Under the pieces are notes generated by a model. It was not told where the DNA came from. It was given only the letters and a program-made list of their open reading frames with translations, and did not search any database. Positions 28,093-36,681 of a stretch of 64,000 nt of DNA are shown here, piece by piece; within the stretch, counting starts at the first letter, position 1; every line of letters starts with the position of its first letter. The stretch comes from Blastopirellula sediminis (GTDB taxonomy: Bacteria > Planctomycetota > Planctomycetia > Pirellulales > Pirellulaceae): NCBI RefSeq assembly GCF_020966755.1, contig NZ_JAJKFT010000010.1, forward strand, positions 1,266,720-1,330,719, written 5' to 3'. Position numbers and translations under genes: made by a program.

Positions 28093-29730
28093 ATGGAAGA
28101 GTCCGAAGAACTTCGGCGTTTGCGCCGTTCGGATACGATCGTACGTACGACGATTCAGCAGCTTGGCGATCAGTCGGGGTTTCCTTATCTGCAAACGCTC
28201 GTCAATTCGCTGGGAGCCGGCATCGGTTGCAAGTTGTCGATGGTTGGCCGGATGCTGCGGCATGACGCGACGAAAGTGCGGATCTCGGCCCACTGGGAAC
28301 GGGGTGAACGGGAGATTCCTGACAATCTGATCTACGGTCTCAAAGATACGCCATGCGAGCAGATCGCGCGCAACTGTCTGGCGATTTTCCCCCACGCGCT
28401 CCAAGAGCAATTTCCCAAAGACCTGATGCTGCAAGAGTTGGGATACGTCAGCTACGCTGGGGCGCCGCTGACCGACTCGCAGGGAAAAGTGATCGGCTTG
28501 ATCGCGCTGTTGGACGACAAGCCGATGCAAGAGGAGGAGATGATTGCGTCGTTGCTGACGCTATTCGCCTCGGGCGCCGGCAAAGAGTTGGAACGGCAAT
28601 CGGCCGAGTCGGAACTGGAGGAGAACGAACGTCGCCTGCAAATGTTGGTCGACTTGTCGAGCGACGTCGTCTGGGATTGGGACATCGTCACCGACCGGCT
28701 ATCGCTTTCCGACCGGCTATACGAAATCTTGGGCTATGGTCCCGGCGCGTTCGCGTCGACCCGCGATGCGATTCATACGCTGATGCATCCCGAGGATCTG
28801 GCGAACCATGGCGTCTGGCTAAGGGAATATCTGGCGAATGGGCAAGGGAGCTATTCGCACGAATGGCGTTTGCTGGCCAATGACGGCCGCTACAAATGGT
28901 TTCGTTCGTCTGGGACCATCATTCGCACGTCGCAGGGAGAACCGATTCGCATGATCGGCGTAATCACCGACGTTTCGGACGCGAAAGCGGCGGAAGAGGA
29001 GCGGGAACGGCTGATCAGCGAACTGGAGCAAAAGAACGCCGAACTGGAACGCTTCACCTACACCGTCTCTCACGAACTGCGCAGTCCGCTGGTGACGCTC
29101 AGCGGTTTCGTCGGCGTGCTGGAAGAAGATATCCAAGCAGGGGACGCCGATGCGGTTGCCGCCGACTGCCATGAGATCATGTTGGCGGTCCGCAAAATGG
29201 GGACGCTGCTCGACAATCTGTTAGAGCTCTCCCGTCTCGATCGCGTTTCGCATCCGCACGAAGATGTGCCGCTGCTGGAATTGGTGGATGAATCGTTGTC
29301 GCTGTTGCAGTCGCGCATCGAAAGCGCCGGAATTGAGATCGCAATCAACGGCAACTTACCGATCATCGGCGGCGATCGCGTGCGCTGGCAACAGGTGATT
29401 CAAAACCTGCTGGAGAACGCGGTCAAATATCGGAGCCCTGAGAACCCGCGGATCGAAATCGGCGCAATCACCGACAAAGACCGCCCGCCGACCATCTACG
29501 TGCAAGACAACGGAATCGGCATCGAACCGAAGTTTCAGCAGCGCGTGTTCGGGCTGTTTGAAAAGCTCGATCCTCGTTCGGAAGGGACCGGCGTCGGGCT
29601 GGCGCTGGTGCAGCGCATCGTGCAGCTGCAGGGAGGTCGCATCTGGCTCGATTCGCTCGGTAAAGGATATGGGTCGACCTTCTACATCGAACTTCCGGTC
29701 GTCGACGAGACGCCGGTCGAAGCGGAATAG
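28093..29730 (+). CDS. GAF/PAS sensor histidine kinase
   Basis: The protein has 545 residues and no membrane segment, so it is a cytoplasmic sensor kinase. Residues about 30-185 are a GAF-like domain (LGYVSYAGAPLTDSQGKVIGL). About 185-310 is a PAS fold of the PAS_3 type (DVVWDWDIVTDRLSLSDRLY, ending MIGVITDVSDAKAAEE). The HisKA helix carries the phospho-acceptor H327 (YTVSHELRSPL). The ATPase domain has the N box NLLENAVKY, G1 DNGIGIE, the F box FGLFEKLD and G2 GTGVGLALV. All catalytic motifs are intact. The in-frame extension upstream of 28093 is noncoding in character. No response regulator is adjacent; the nearest is at 38373. The ligand is unknown. Confidence 0.9.
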   Translation: MEESEELRRLRRSDTIVRTTIQQLGDQSGFPYLQTLVNSLGAGIGCKLSMVGRMLRHDATKVRISAHWERGEREIPDNLIYGLKDTPCEQIARNCLAIFPHALQEQFPKDLMLQELGYVSYAGAPLTDSQGKVIGLIALLDDKPMQEEEMIASLLTLFASGAGKELERQSAESELEENERRLQMLVDLSSDVVWDWDIVTDRLSLSDRLYEILGYGPGAFASTRDAIHTLMHPEDLANHGVWLREYLANGQGSYSHEWRLLANDGRYKWFRSSGTIIRTSQGEPIRMIGVITDVSDAKAAEEERERLISELEQKNAELERFTYTVSHELRSPLVTLSGFVGVLEEDIQAGDADAVAADCHEIMLAVRKMGTLLDNLLELSRLDRVSHPHEDVPLLELVDESLSLLQSRIESAGIEIAINGNLPIIGGDRVRWQQVIQNLLENAVKYRSPENPRIEIGAITDKDRPPTIYVQDNGIGIEPKFQQRVFGLFEKLDPRSEGTGVGLALVQRIVQLQGGRIWLDSLGKGYGSTFYIELPVVDETPVEAE

Positions 29731-29743
29731 CCGACGGCTGCGA

Positions 29744-30760
29744 CTACGCACGTTTCGTGAACGCTTCAACGTTCAGCAGGCGATTGTTCGATTCGCGGAC
29801 TTTCGGTTCGGGATAGCCGTCGAACTTTTCGTTTAAGAATCTCGCCGCACACATCGGGAGCGGTCCCCAGAAACGGTGATCGGCGTTCGCTTGGGCCGCC
29901 GTCTGCACGATCTTCACCAAGAGGGTCTCAACGTTGCGATTGGCCGGAGCGATCTCGCATCCCTTTTCGAGCGCTTCGTAAGCGACGACGGCGTGGGAAA
30001 GCTCTTCCCGTTTGCGACCGACCTGGGTGAATTCGTACTTCTTGGCCCACTTCAGCGCGAGCTGCAGCGCCGGCAAGGCGCTCGCTTCCCCCAACTCCGC
30101 AAGTTGCTCTCCATATTCGCTGACGGTGAGATAGAGATACTCTGGGGGCGGTTGTTGCGCGAGCTGATCGAGCGCGCCAATCCAAAGTTCGATTTGTTTC
30201 TTCTTGCTTAGTTTCTTCGCCTTCTGCTGCAGAGCGGCGAACTGCAGTTCTTCTGAGGACTTCGGCTCATCCTCTTGATCGCTGCGCCAACCGAAGGCGC
30301 CGTCAAAGTCTTCGACCGTCAGCAGACAAGAATCGGAAAGTGGAAGCGACTTGAAGAGCCCGCGCTCCACTGCCGAACAAAGCGTATCGCGGAGAAACGC
30401 GCCAAGCGTCTCGACGAAGTCTTCGGCGGTCGAAACGGTTTTGGCGGCGCGGCCGGGGATCTGGAACTTCACCTTTTGGCCGTCGCAACAAGCGGAGTGC
30501 GCCTTGCGCCAGTTGGGGAGCGAGAGGATGTTCTCTTCGCGGAACCAACGGGTCCACTCGCCGTCGCACTTCGCGCTTTTGCGAGTATCGAAGACGACGA
30601 TCAGATTGCTTTCCTGCTCGACGGCGAAACCGAAGGTGATCTGCGTGATCGGATCTTCGTCGTGACCAGGTCCAGAATTGATATAGACCGGATAGTCTTT
30701 GACGCGCTCGCGGAGGTAGGCGTCAATTCGCTTTTGGTCAGCCGACAGATTCAGTTGCAT
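29744..30760 (-). CDS. Conserved hypothetical protein downstream of slyX
   Basis: The protein has 338 residues with no signal peptide or membrane segment. I do not recognise a family. It opens MQLNLSADQKRIDAYLRER, has a Trp-containing region with WTRWFREENILSLPNW, and a helical second half (residues 185-300) rich in Ala, Leu, Lys and Gln. It starts 12 bp after the slyX stop, with GGATCACCGGG in between, so it is probably co-transcribed with slyX. It converges with the histidine kinase gene with a 13-bp gap. Confidence 0.75.
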   Translation of the reverse strand: MQLNLSADQKRIDAYLRERVKDYPVYINSGPGHDEDPITQITFGFAVEQESNLIVVFDTRKSAKCDGEWTRWFREENILSLPNWRKAHSACCDGQKVKFQIPGRAAKTVSTAEDFVETLGAFLRDTLCSAVERGLFKSLPLSDSCLLTVEDFDGAFGWRSDQEDEPKSSEELQFAALQQKAKKLSKKKQIELWIGALDQLAQQPPPEYLYLTVSEYGEQLAELGEASALPALQLALKWAKKYEFTQVGRKREELSHAVVAYEALEKGCEIAPANRNVETLLVKIVQTAAQANADHRFWGPLPMCAARFLNEKFDGYPEPKVRESNNRLLNVEAFTKRA

Positions 30761-30772
30761 CCCGGTGATCCA

Positions 30773-30979
30773 TTAGTAGTGGGGCGGGCGTTCTTCGTCT
30801 GGATTACGCTTTTCCGTAAGCTGATCGCGGACGTCTCGCAGTTCGGAAGAGAATTGGTGGATGTGTTTCGTGATTCTATCGAGTTGGTTGGCCTGTTCAA
30901 CAACGACGTCGTTGAGGACGCGCAATGTTTCTTCGAGGTAGGTGACCAACTCTTCGAGGCGTTCGATACGTTGTTCCAT
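30773..30979 (-). CDS. slyX: SlyX family protein
   Basis: The protein has 68 residues, close to E. coli SlyX (72). It is a short coiled coil (MEQRIERLEELVTYLEETLR onward) ending in ERPPHY, matching the PPHY terminus of SlyX. The family is widespread and its biochemical role is not settled. The following gene starts 12 bp downstream. Confidence 0.85.
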   Translation of the reverse strand: MEQRIERLEELVTYLEETLRVLNDVVVEQANQLDRITKHIHQFSSELRDVRDQLTEKRNPDEERPPHY

Positions 30980-31286
30980 AGGATCGGCTCGGTGGGTGGA
31001 ATGTTTTCAAATTCGCGCGCGAATAATACGTATTGGCCCCAAAAATAGTGGCTCGCTCGCTCCGGTACAAAGGGGCGGGAAGTTAAAACTCCGTTTTTGC
31101 TGCCATTAAGGTCTAAAGAAAGCCTTCTTTTGGCGGGTTCGGCATCGTTGACGCTTTGCTTTCAAGCTCGGTACAATGGCCGGTTTGCGAAAGGACTGCG
31201 TTATTGTGCGCTCCTTTCGCTACCGCGTCCGCAATCATTCAGGGCGGTCGCTTCTTATTTTACTGTTACGCGAGAATTGAAGCCGA
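30980..31286. other. Divergent spacer between slyX and tkt
   Basis: This 307-bp spacer contains the transketolase promoter at 31148-31177. No gene or structured RNA is seen. Confidence 0.5.
31148..31177 (+). promoter_or_regulatory. Promoter of the transketolase gene
   Basis: TTGACG (31148-31153) and TACAAT (31172-31177) are 18 bp apart and 110 bp before the start codon, giving a leader of about 100 nt. Confidence 0.6.
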
Positions 31287-33329
31287 ATGTCCGTTTCTAC
31301 GACCAGCATCGAACAGCTTACGATCAACGCCATCCGCACTTTGTCGATGGACGCCGTGCAGGCCGCCAACAGCGGTCACCCGGGCACGCCGATGGCCCTG
31401 GCTCCGGTCGCCTACACGTTGTGGTCGAACCATTTGAACTACGATCCCAACTATCCGCGTTGGGCGGGTCGGGATCGCTTCGTCTTGTCGTGCGGTCACG
31501 CGTCGATGCTCATCTACTCGCTGCTGCATCTGGCCGGCGTGAAGAAGGCCGACGGCAGCGACGAACTGTCGGTCAAGATCGACGACATCAAGAAGTTCCG
31601 TCAGTTGCACAGCCCGTGCGCCGGTCACCCGGAAAGCTACGAAGTCACCGGCGTCGAAACGACGACCGGTCCGCTGGGCCAAGGGGTCGCCAACAGCGTC
31701 GGGATGGCGATGGCCGGCGAGTTTGAACGGACTCGCTACAACCGTCCCGGCCACGAAGTCTTCGGCTACGACGTTTACGCTCTCTGCAGCGACGGCGACT
31801 TGATGGAAGGGGTCGCTTGCGAAGCGGCTTCGATCGCCGGTCACTTGAAGCTGTCGAACCTCTGCTGGATCTACGACGACAACCACATCACGATCGAAGG
31901 GGACACCGACCTGGCGTTCAGCGAAGACGTTGCGACGAAGTTCGAAGGTCTCGGCTGGCACGTCGTAAAGGTTTCGGACGCTAACAACCTGGGTCTCTTG
32001 AACGCGGCGTACGATTCGTTCAAAGCGACCGAAGACAAGCCGACCTTGATCATCGTCCGCAGCATCATCGCTTGGGGCGCTCCGACGATGGCCAACACGC
32101 ACGGCGCTCACGGCGCTCCGCTGGGCGAAGCCGAAATCACCGCGACCAAAGAAGTTTACGGCTGGAGCTACGACAAGTTCGTCGTCCCGACCGAAACGAC
32201 CGATCACTTCGCCGAAACGCTGGGCGACCGCGGCGAAGCGGCTCGCACCGAGTGGGAAAAGAAATTCGCCGCCTACGAAAAAGCGTTCCCGGCCGAAGCG
32301 AAGGAATGGAAGCAGATCATGTCGGGCAAGCTGCCGACCAGCTGGGACGCCGATCTGCCGACCTTTGAAACCAATCCGAAGGGAGTCGCTTCCCGCGCTT
32401 CCGGCGGTCAGGTTCTGAACGCGATCGCCAAGAGCGTGCCGAGCATGCTGGGCGGTTCGGCCGACTTGGAACCGTCGACCAAAACCGGTCTGAAGTTCCC
32501 CGGCGCCGGCAGCTTCCTGGCTGACGACCACAGCGGTCGCAACATGCACTTCGGCATTCGCGAACATGCGATGGCCTCGATCGCCAACGGCTTGTGCCTG
32601 TCGGGCTATCGTCCGTTCGTCTCGACCTTCTTCGTCTTCAGCGACTACCTCCGTCCGGCGCTTCGTTTGTCGGCGATCATGCAGTTGCCGGTGATGTACA
32701 TCTTCACGCACGACTCGATCGGCGTCGGCGAAGACGGCCCGACCCACCAGCCGGTTGAGCACCTGTCGGCCCTGCGCGCGATTCCGAACGTTGCGATCTT
32801 CCGTCCCGGCGACGCGAACGAAGTTTCGCAGTCGTACAAAGCGGCGATGGAACTGACCGATCGCCCGTCGATCATGGTCCTGACCCGTCAGAACCTGCCG
32901 ACCTTGGATCGCGAAAAGTACGCTTGTGCGACCGGCACGGCCCGCGGCGGTTACGTCTTGGCCGATTGCAGCGGCACGCCGGAAGTGATCCTGATGGCGA
33001 CCGGCAGCGAACTGTCGCTGGCGGTGGAAGCATACGAAAAGCTGACCGCCGACGGCGTGAAGGCTCGTTTGGTCAGCATGCCGTGCGTCGAGCTGTTCGA
33101 ACTGCAGGATGCCGAATATAAGGAAAGCGTTTTGCCGAGCAGCGTCGCCGGCCGCGTTGCGGTCGAAGCGGGCGTGCAGCAGTCGTGGGATCGTTACCTC
33201 GGTTTCCGCGGCAAGTTCGTCGGCATGAAGGGCTTCGGCGCCAGCGCTCCGGCCGAAGAGCTATTCCCGTACTTCGGAATTACGGCCGACAAGGTCGTCG
33301 AAGCGGCGAAGGCTTCGATCGCCGGCTAA
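31287..33329 (+). CDS. tkt: Transketolase
   Basis: The protein has 680 residues, the normal length. It transfers a two-carbon ketol unit between sugar phosphates in the pentose phosphate and Calvin-type pathways using thiamine diphosphate. Conserved motifs are present in order: GHPGTPMALAP, the SCGHASMLIYSLLHL region, GPLGQGVANSVGMAM, the cofactor motif SDGDLMEGVACEAAS with DDNHITIEGDTDLAF, and the C-terminal GVGEDGPTHQPVEHL. A pyrimidine-domain segment REHAMASIANGL is also intact. A promoter at 31148-31177 and a terminator at 33361-33390 mark it as a single-gene unit. Confidence 0.96.
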   Translation: MSVSTTSIEQLTINAIRTLSMDAVQAANSGHPGTPMALAPVAYTLWSNHLNYDPNYPRWAGRDRFVLSCGHASMLIYSLLHLAGVKKADGSDELSVKIDDIKKFRQLHSPCAGHPESYEVTGVETTTGPLGQGVANSVGMAMAGEFERTRYNRPGHEVFGYDVYALCSDGDLMEGVACEAASIAGHLKLSNLCWIYDDNHITIEGDTDLAFSEDVATKFEGLGWHVVKVSDANNLGLLNAAYDSFKATEDKPTLIIVRSIIAWGAPTMANTHGAHGAPLGEAEITATKEVYGWSYDKFVVPTETTDHFAETLGDRGEAARTEWEKKFAAYEKAFPAEAKEWKQIMSGKLPTSWDADLPTFETNPKGVASRASGGQVLNAIAKSVPSMLGGSADLEPSTKTGLKFPGAGSFLADDHSGRNMHFGIREHAMASIANGLCLSGYRPFVSTFFVFSDYLRPALRLSAIMQLPVMYIFTHDSIGVGEDGPTHQPVEHLSALRAIPNVAIFRPGDANEVSQSYKAAMELTDRPSIMVLTRQNLPTLDREKYACATGTARGGYVLADCSGTPEVILMATGSELSLAVEAYEKLTADGVKARLVSMPCVELFELQDAEYKESVLPSSVAGRVAVEAGVQQSWDRYLGFRGKFVGMKGFGASAPAEELFPYFGITADKVVEAAKASIAG

Positions 33330-33360
33330 GCCCTGCTGGAGCAATCGTTAAAAACCTAAG

Positions 33361-33390
33361 AATCCTCGGCGAACGCCGAGGATTTTTTTT
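33361..33390 (+). terminator. Intrinsic terminator after tkt
   Basis: AATCCTCGGC and GCCGAGGATT form a perfect 10-bp stem with a GAAC loop, followed by a run of T residues. Confidence 0.9.
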
Positions 33391-33506
33391 CGCGCATTTC
33401 GCAAGCAGTTTTCGCCCGGCGCAAAATCGGCGGCTAAATTCAAGGTATCGGTTGTAGGAAACAGTCAAACAATTTCCCCCTCATTGTTGCCGGGAGTACG
33501 CGTACC

Positions 33507-34091
33507 ATGTCCGATCCAACTACTAATTTGCCGTCTGAAATTCGCCACGAACTGCATGAACTCCGCAAGGATTGGTGGTGGTTCCTGTTGCTCGGTATTG
33601 GCCTGATCGTTTTGGGTTTGGTCGCCTTGGGCTCGTGTTTCGTCACTTCGCTGGCGGTCGTCGTCTTCTTCGGCCTCTTGCTGGTGATCGGCGGCGCCGT
33701 TCAAGTCGCGAGCGCTTTTTGGGCGGGTCGTTGGAGCGGCATGCTGCTGTCGCTGCTCTTGGGCATTTTCTACATCGTCACCGGCGTGTTGATGATCGAC
33801 GCTCCGATCGAAGCGATGCAGGCGATCGTCCTGTTGATTGCGGCCTTTTTGATCGTCGGCGGTCTGTTCCGCATCGTCGCCGCTTTGGCCGTTCGTTTCC
33901 CCGCTTGGGGTTGGCAGTTGCTCTCCGGCGCCGTCAGCGTCTTGCTGGGCTTGATGATCAACAAGGGCTGGCCCGATAACTCGGTTTTCATCATCGGTTT
34001 GTTCCTGGGGATCGAGTTGATCTTCAGCGGCTGGTACTGGGTGATGTTGTCGATCGGGGTCCGCAGCCTGCCGGCCGGTTCCGATTCGTAA
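33507..34091 (+). CDS. HdeD-like (DUF308) membrane protein
   Basis: The protein has 194 residues and six hydrophobic segments in three hairpins, the HdeD/DUF308 layout. Examples are WWWFLLLGIGLIVLGLVALG, SLAVVVFFGLLLVIGGAV, and a late segment FIIGLFLGIELIFSGWYWV. HdeD is linked to acid resistance in E. coli, but homologues are widely distributed and their role is not defined. The N-terminal 30 residues are soluble (HELHELRKD). It has no obvious operon partner. Confidence 0.85.
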   Translation: MSDPTTNLPSEIRHELHELRKDWWWFLLLGIGLIVLGLVALGSCFVTSLAVVVFFGLLLVIGGAVQVASAFWAGRWSGMLLSLLLGIFYIVTGVLMIDAPIEAMQAIVLLIAAFLIVGGLFRIVAALAVRFPAWGWQLLSGAVSVLLGLMINKGWPDNSVFIIGLFLGIELIFSGWYWVMLSIGVRSLPAGSDS

Positions 34092-34135
34092 TCCATTTGC
34101 AACGGCTTATTTAAAGGGCCGTTTGTAGCGATCAT

Positions 34136-34165
34136 AACGGCGTCGTCAGTTGGCGACGCCGTTTT
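34136..34165 (+). terminator. Intrinsic terminator after the HdeD-like gene
   Basis: AACGGCGTCG and CGACGCCGTT form a perfect 10-bp stem around an 8-base loop, followed by TT. Confidence 0.75.
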
Positions 34166-34332
34166 GCTGCGCGTGCGGGTCTCCGTTGTTGCCGGAAATC
34201 ATCAGTATCGAAACCGCACGCATGCGAATGACGACCTAACCTATAGAAGCGTAGACGAATTTGCGCATTGAGACTCGAGGCGGTCGCTTCCTGGGCCGAA
34301 GCGCCGAGTCACCCGAATCCTGTCGTGGAATC

Positions 34333-36579
34333 ATGGAAGACGTAAATCCCCAAGTAAGTAACTCTCCCCTCGATGACCTGGCGACTGCCATTGGTCGTCA
34401 GCGGGATCGTGCGCGAACGGTATTGGCCGAACGACGTCAGTCGCTCGAGCAGATCGAGAGCCGCATTCTGCAGCAATTGAAGACGGTCACCGACGGTCTT
34501 CAGCTCAAAGAGCATTCGCTCGTCGGCGAACAGGGAGAGCTCTCGCAGTCCGCCCAGAAACTGCAAAGCGATTCCGCCGAACTCTCCGCTTCCGTCGACG
34601 CGTTCCGCCAAGAGCAAGCCGATTGGCAGGCCGAATGCCAACGGCGTGAGCAAGAGCAGCAGAACCGCCAGGAAGAGCTCAGCGAACTGGCGACCCAACT
34701 CACCGAACGTGAGCAGTCGCTGCAGCAAAGACAACAACAGTTTACCGAGCAGTGCGGCGAGTCGGGCGAGTTGCAGAAGTCGCTCGCCGAAGCGAACAGC
34801 CGCGCCGACGATCTCCAGGCGAAGCTCCACCAGGCCGAACATGAAATCGGTCGCATCAAGGTCGACGCCGAGAGCCGCTCAGAGAGTCTCCAGACCAAAC
34901 TGCATCAGGTAGAGCAGGAAGTCGCCCGCATCAATCAAGAGGCGGATGGCCTCCGCGGCGATCGAGACGCGCAAATCGCCCAGCGCGACCGTCTGACGGC
35001 CGATTGCAACTCGCTCCGTACCGAGCTGGAAGTTGCCCGCAATACCGCGACCCAAGCCGAAACCAAACAAGCCGAACTCACCGCTCTTCGCGATCAGCTG
35101 CAAGCGGAAGCTCAGTCGCTCCGGGGCGAACTTGAAACTGCGCAAAAGACGCTGAAAGATCGAGACGCCGACGTCGCTCAGCTTTCGAATGAGTCGGACT
35201 CGATTCGCGCGGAACTCGAAACCTTGCGGCAAGCGTCGACCGCCGAAGCGCAGCAAGCGGGCGATTTGGCGGCCAAGCTGTCGGCCGCCGAAAAGTCGCT
35301 GGCCGACAAAACCGCGGAAGCGGGAAGCCTGTCGGAGCAGCTCGCTTCGCAAAAGCAACAGCAAGCCGCCGCATCTGCCGCCCAGAAACAAGCCGAAGAT
35401 TCGCTCGCTGCGAAAGAGAAAGAGCTGGCGACGCTCGCCGAGCAACTGAAGCTGGCCCAATCGGATACGTCGGCCCACGACGAACTGGCGGCGAAATTGC
35501 ACGCCGTCGAAGTGGAGCGGGACGAACTGCGTCAGCAAGTGGAGAGTCGCGATAGCGAACGAACCGGTCTGAACGACGAAGCCGACAAGCTGCGAATCGA
35601 GAACGAAAATCTTCACCGCCAGGTGAAGGAAATCCAGGAAGACCTGAAGAGCCAGCTTGACGCATCGCAGGTGGCGCTCTTCCAGGCCCGCGGCGATTCC
35701 GAACAAATCCGCGAACAGGTCGGCTCGCTCCGCCGACAGTTGGAAGCGGAACAAGAGAAGTGCGCCGAGCTGGCGAAAGAGAACGAACAACTCCAATCGC
35801 AAGCGGGCGACGGCGAATCGAGCGAACAGCTGACCGAACTGCGTCACGAACGAGAGGCGCTGCTCGAAAAGATCGGCGATCTGCAACTGCAATTGCAGGA
35901 AGGTGGCGCCGGCGGCGCTGACGCGGAAGAGGTCGACGGCCTCCGTCGCCGTCTGCAAATGACGCTGGACGACCTGAAGGAAGCGAAGGCCAAGTGCACC
36001 GATCTGGAAGCGAAGCTGAAGAAAGCCGGCTCCAGCAACCAGGCGGCCGCCAACGACGACGGCATGGACTGGGAAGCGACGAAACGCCGTATGCTGGCTC
36101 AGCTCGAAGCGGACTACAACGAAGAGCTCGACGAAGACGAGCGTCGTGAGAAGATGAAGATCGAAGATGCGATCGCCAGCACCGATAAAGCGATTCAGGT
36201 CCGCGAGGAAGAGCTGGCCGAACTTCGCAAAAAGCTGGAAGAGGCGCAGCAATCAGGCGGCGCCGGCGGCCTGGCGATGGGCGCCCATGCGATCGCCGAA
36301 ATGCTCGATCAAGACGAATTGGTCAAGCAGGAACGAGACAACCTGAAGAATCTGCAATCGCAGTGGAAAGACAAGTTGCGGAAAGCGGAAGTCGACATCT
36401 CGGTCGAACGAGCCAAGATCGCGCGCGAACGCGCCGAGTTGGAAGAAAAGCTGCAACGTCTAGAAGCCGAACGGGAAAAGCTCAACAAGCTGAAGCCTCC
36501 CAGCCCCGGCAAGGGAGACGAAAAGCAAGCGAAAGGGAATTGGCTGTCGCGACTGGGGCTGAAGGACGGCGACGGTTAA
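34333..36579 (+). CDS. Long coiled-coil protein, unknown function
   Basis: The protein has 748 residues. Nearly the whole length (about 25-690) is heptad-rich and dominated by Glu, Gln, Ala, Leu, Lys and Arg, predicting a very long coiled coil. The only breaks are a Gly-rich stretch at about 545-552 (GGAGGADAEE) and another near 660 (SGGAGGLAMGAH). No ATP-binding motif is present, so it is not an SMC protein. No signal peptide or membrane segment is visible. The C-terminus is Lys-rich (GKGDEKQAKGNWLSRLGLK). A structural cytoplasmic or polar scaffold is possible but not supported beyond shape. The ATG at 34333 is chosen over an in-frame upstream start because the coiled-coil protein begins cleanly there. 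Confidence 0.75.
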   Translation: MEDVNPQVSNSPLDDLATAIGRQRDRARTVLAERRQSLEQIESRILQQLKTVTDGLQLKEHSLVGEQGELSQSAQKLQSDSAELSASVDAFRQEQADWQAECQRREQEQQNRQEELSELATQLTEREQSLQQRQQQFTEQCGESGELQKSLAEANSRADDLQAKLHQAEHEIGRIKVDAESRSESLQTKLHQVEQEVARINQEADGLRGDRDAQIAQRDRLTADCNSLRTELEVARNTATQAETKQAELTALRDQLQAEAQSLRGELETAQKTLKDRDADVAQLSNESDSIRAELETLRQASTAEAQQAGDLAAKLSAAEKSLADKTAEAGSLSEQLASQKQQQAAASAAQKQAEDSLAAKEKELATLAEQLKLAQSDTSAHDELAAKLHAVEVERDELRQQVESRDSERTGLNDEADKLRIENENLHRQVKEIQEDLKSQLDASQVALFQARGDSEQIREQVGSLRRQLEAEQEKCAELAKENEQLQSQAGDGESSEQLTELRHEREALLEKIGDLQLQLQEGGAGGADAEEVDGLRRRLQMTLDDLKEAKAKCTDLEAKLKKAGSSNQAAANDDGMDWEATKRRMLAQLEADYNEELDEDERREKMKIEDAIASTDKAIQVREEELAELRKKLEEAQQSGGAGGLAMGAHAIAEMLDQDELVKQERDNLKNLQSQWKDKLRKAEVDISVERAKIARERAELEEKLQRLEAEREKLNKLKPPSPGKGDEKQAKGNWLSRLGLKDGDG

Positions 36580-36681
36580 GGCGACGAGATTTTGGGTGAA
36601 AGCCGGGGAGGAACCTGATAGCATTTCGCTGTCTGGATTCGTTTCGTTTCTCGTCCCGTCGCTCGCCTTGGTGAATCGCCT

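Noticed and set aside
31266-32762. Minus-strand ORF of 498 codons
   Set aside because: It is antisense to transketolase, which has complete family motifs.
34879-36252. Minus-strand ORF of 457 codons
   Set aside because: It is the antisense shadow of the coiled-coil gene, as shown by its Leu/Phe/Arg-rich sequence.
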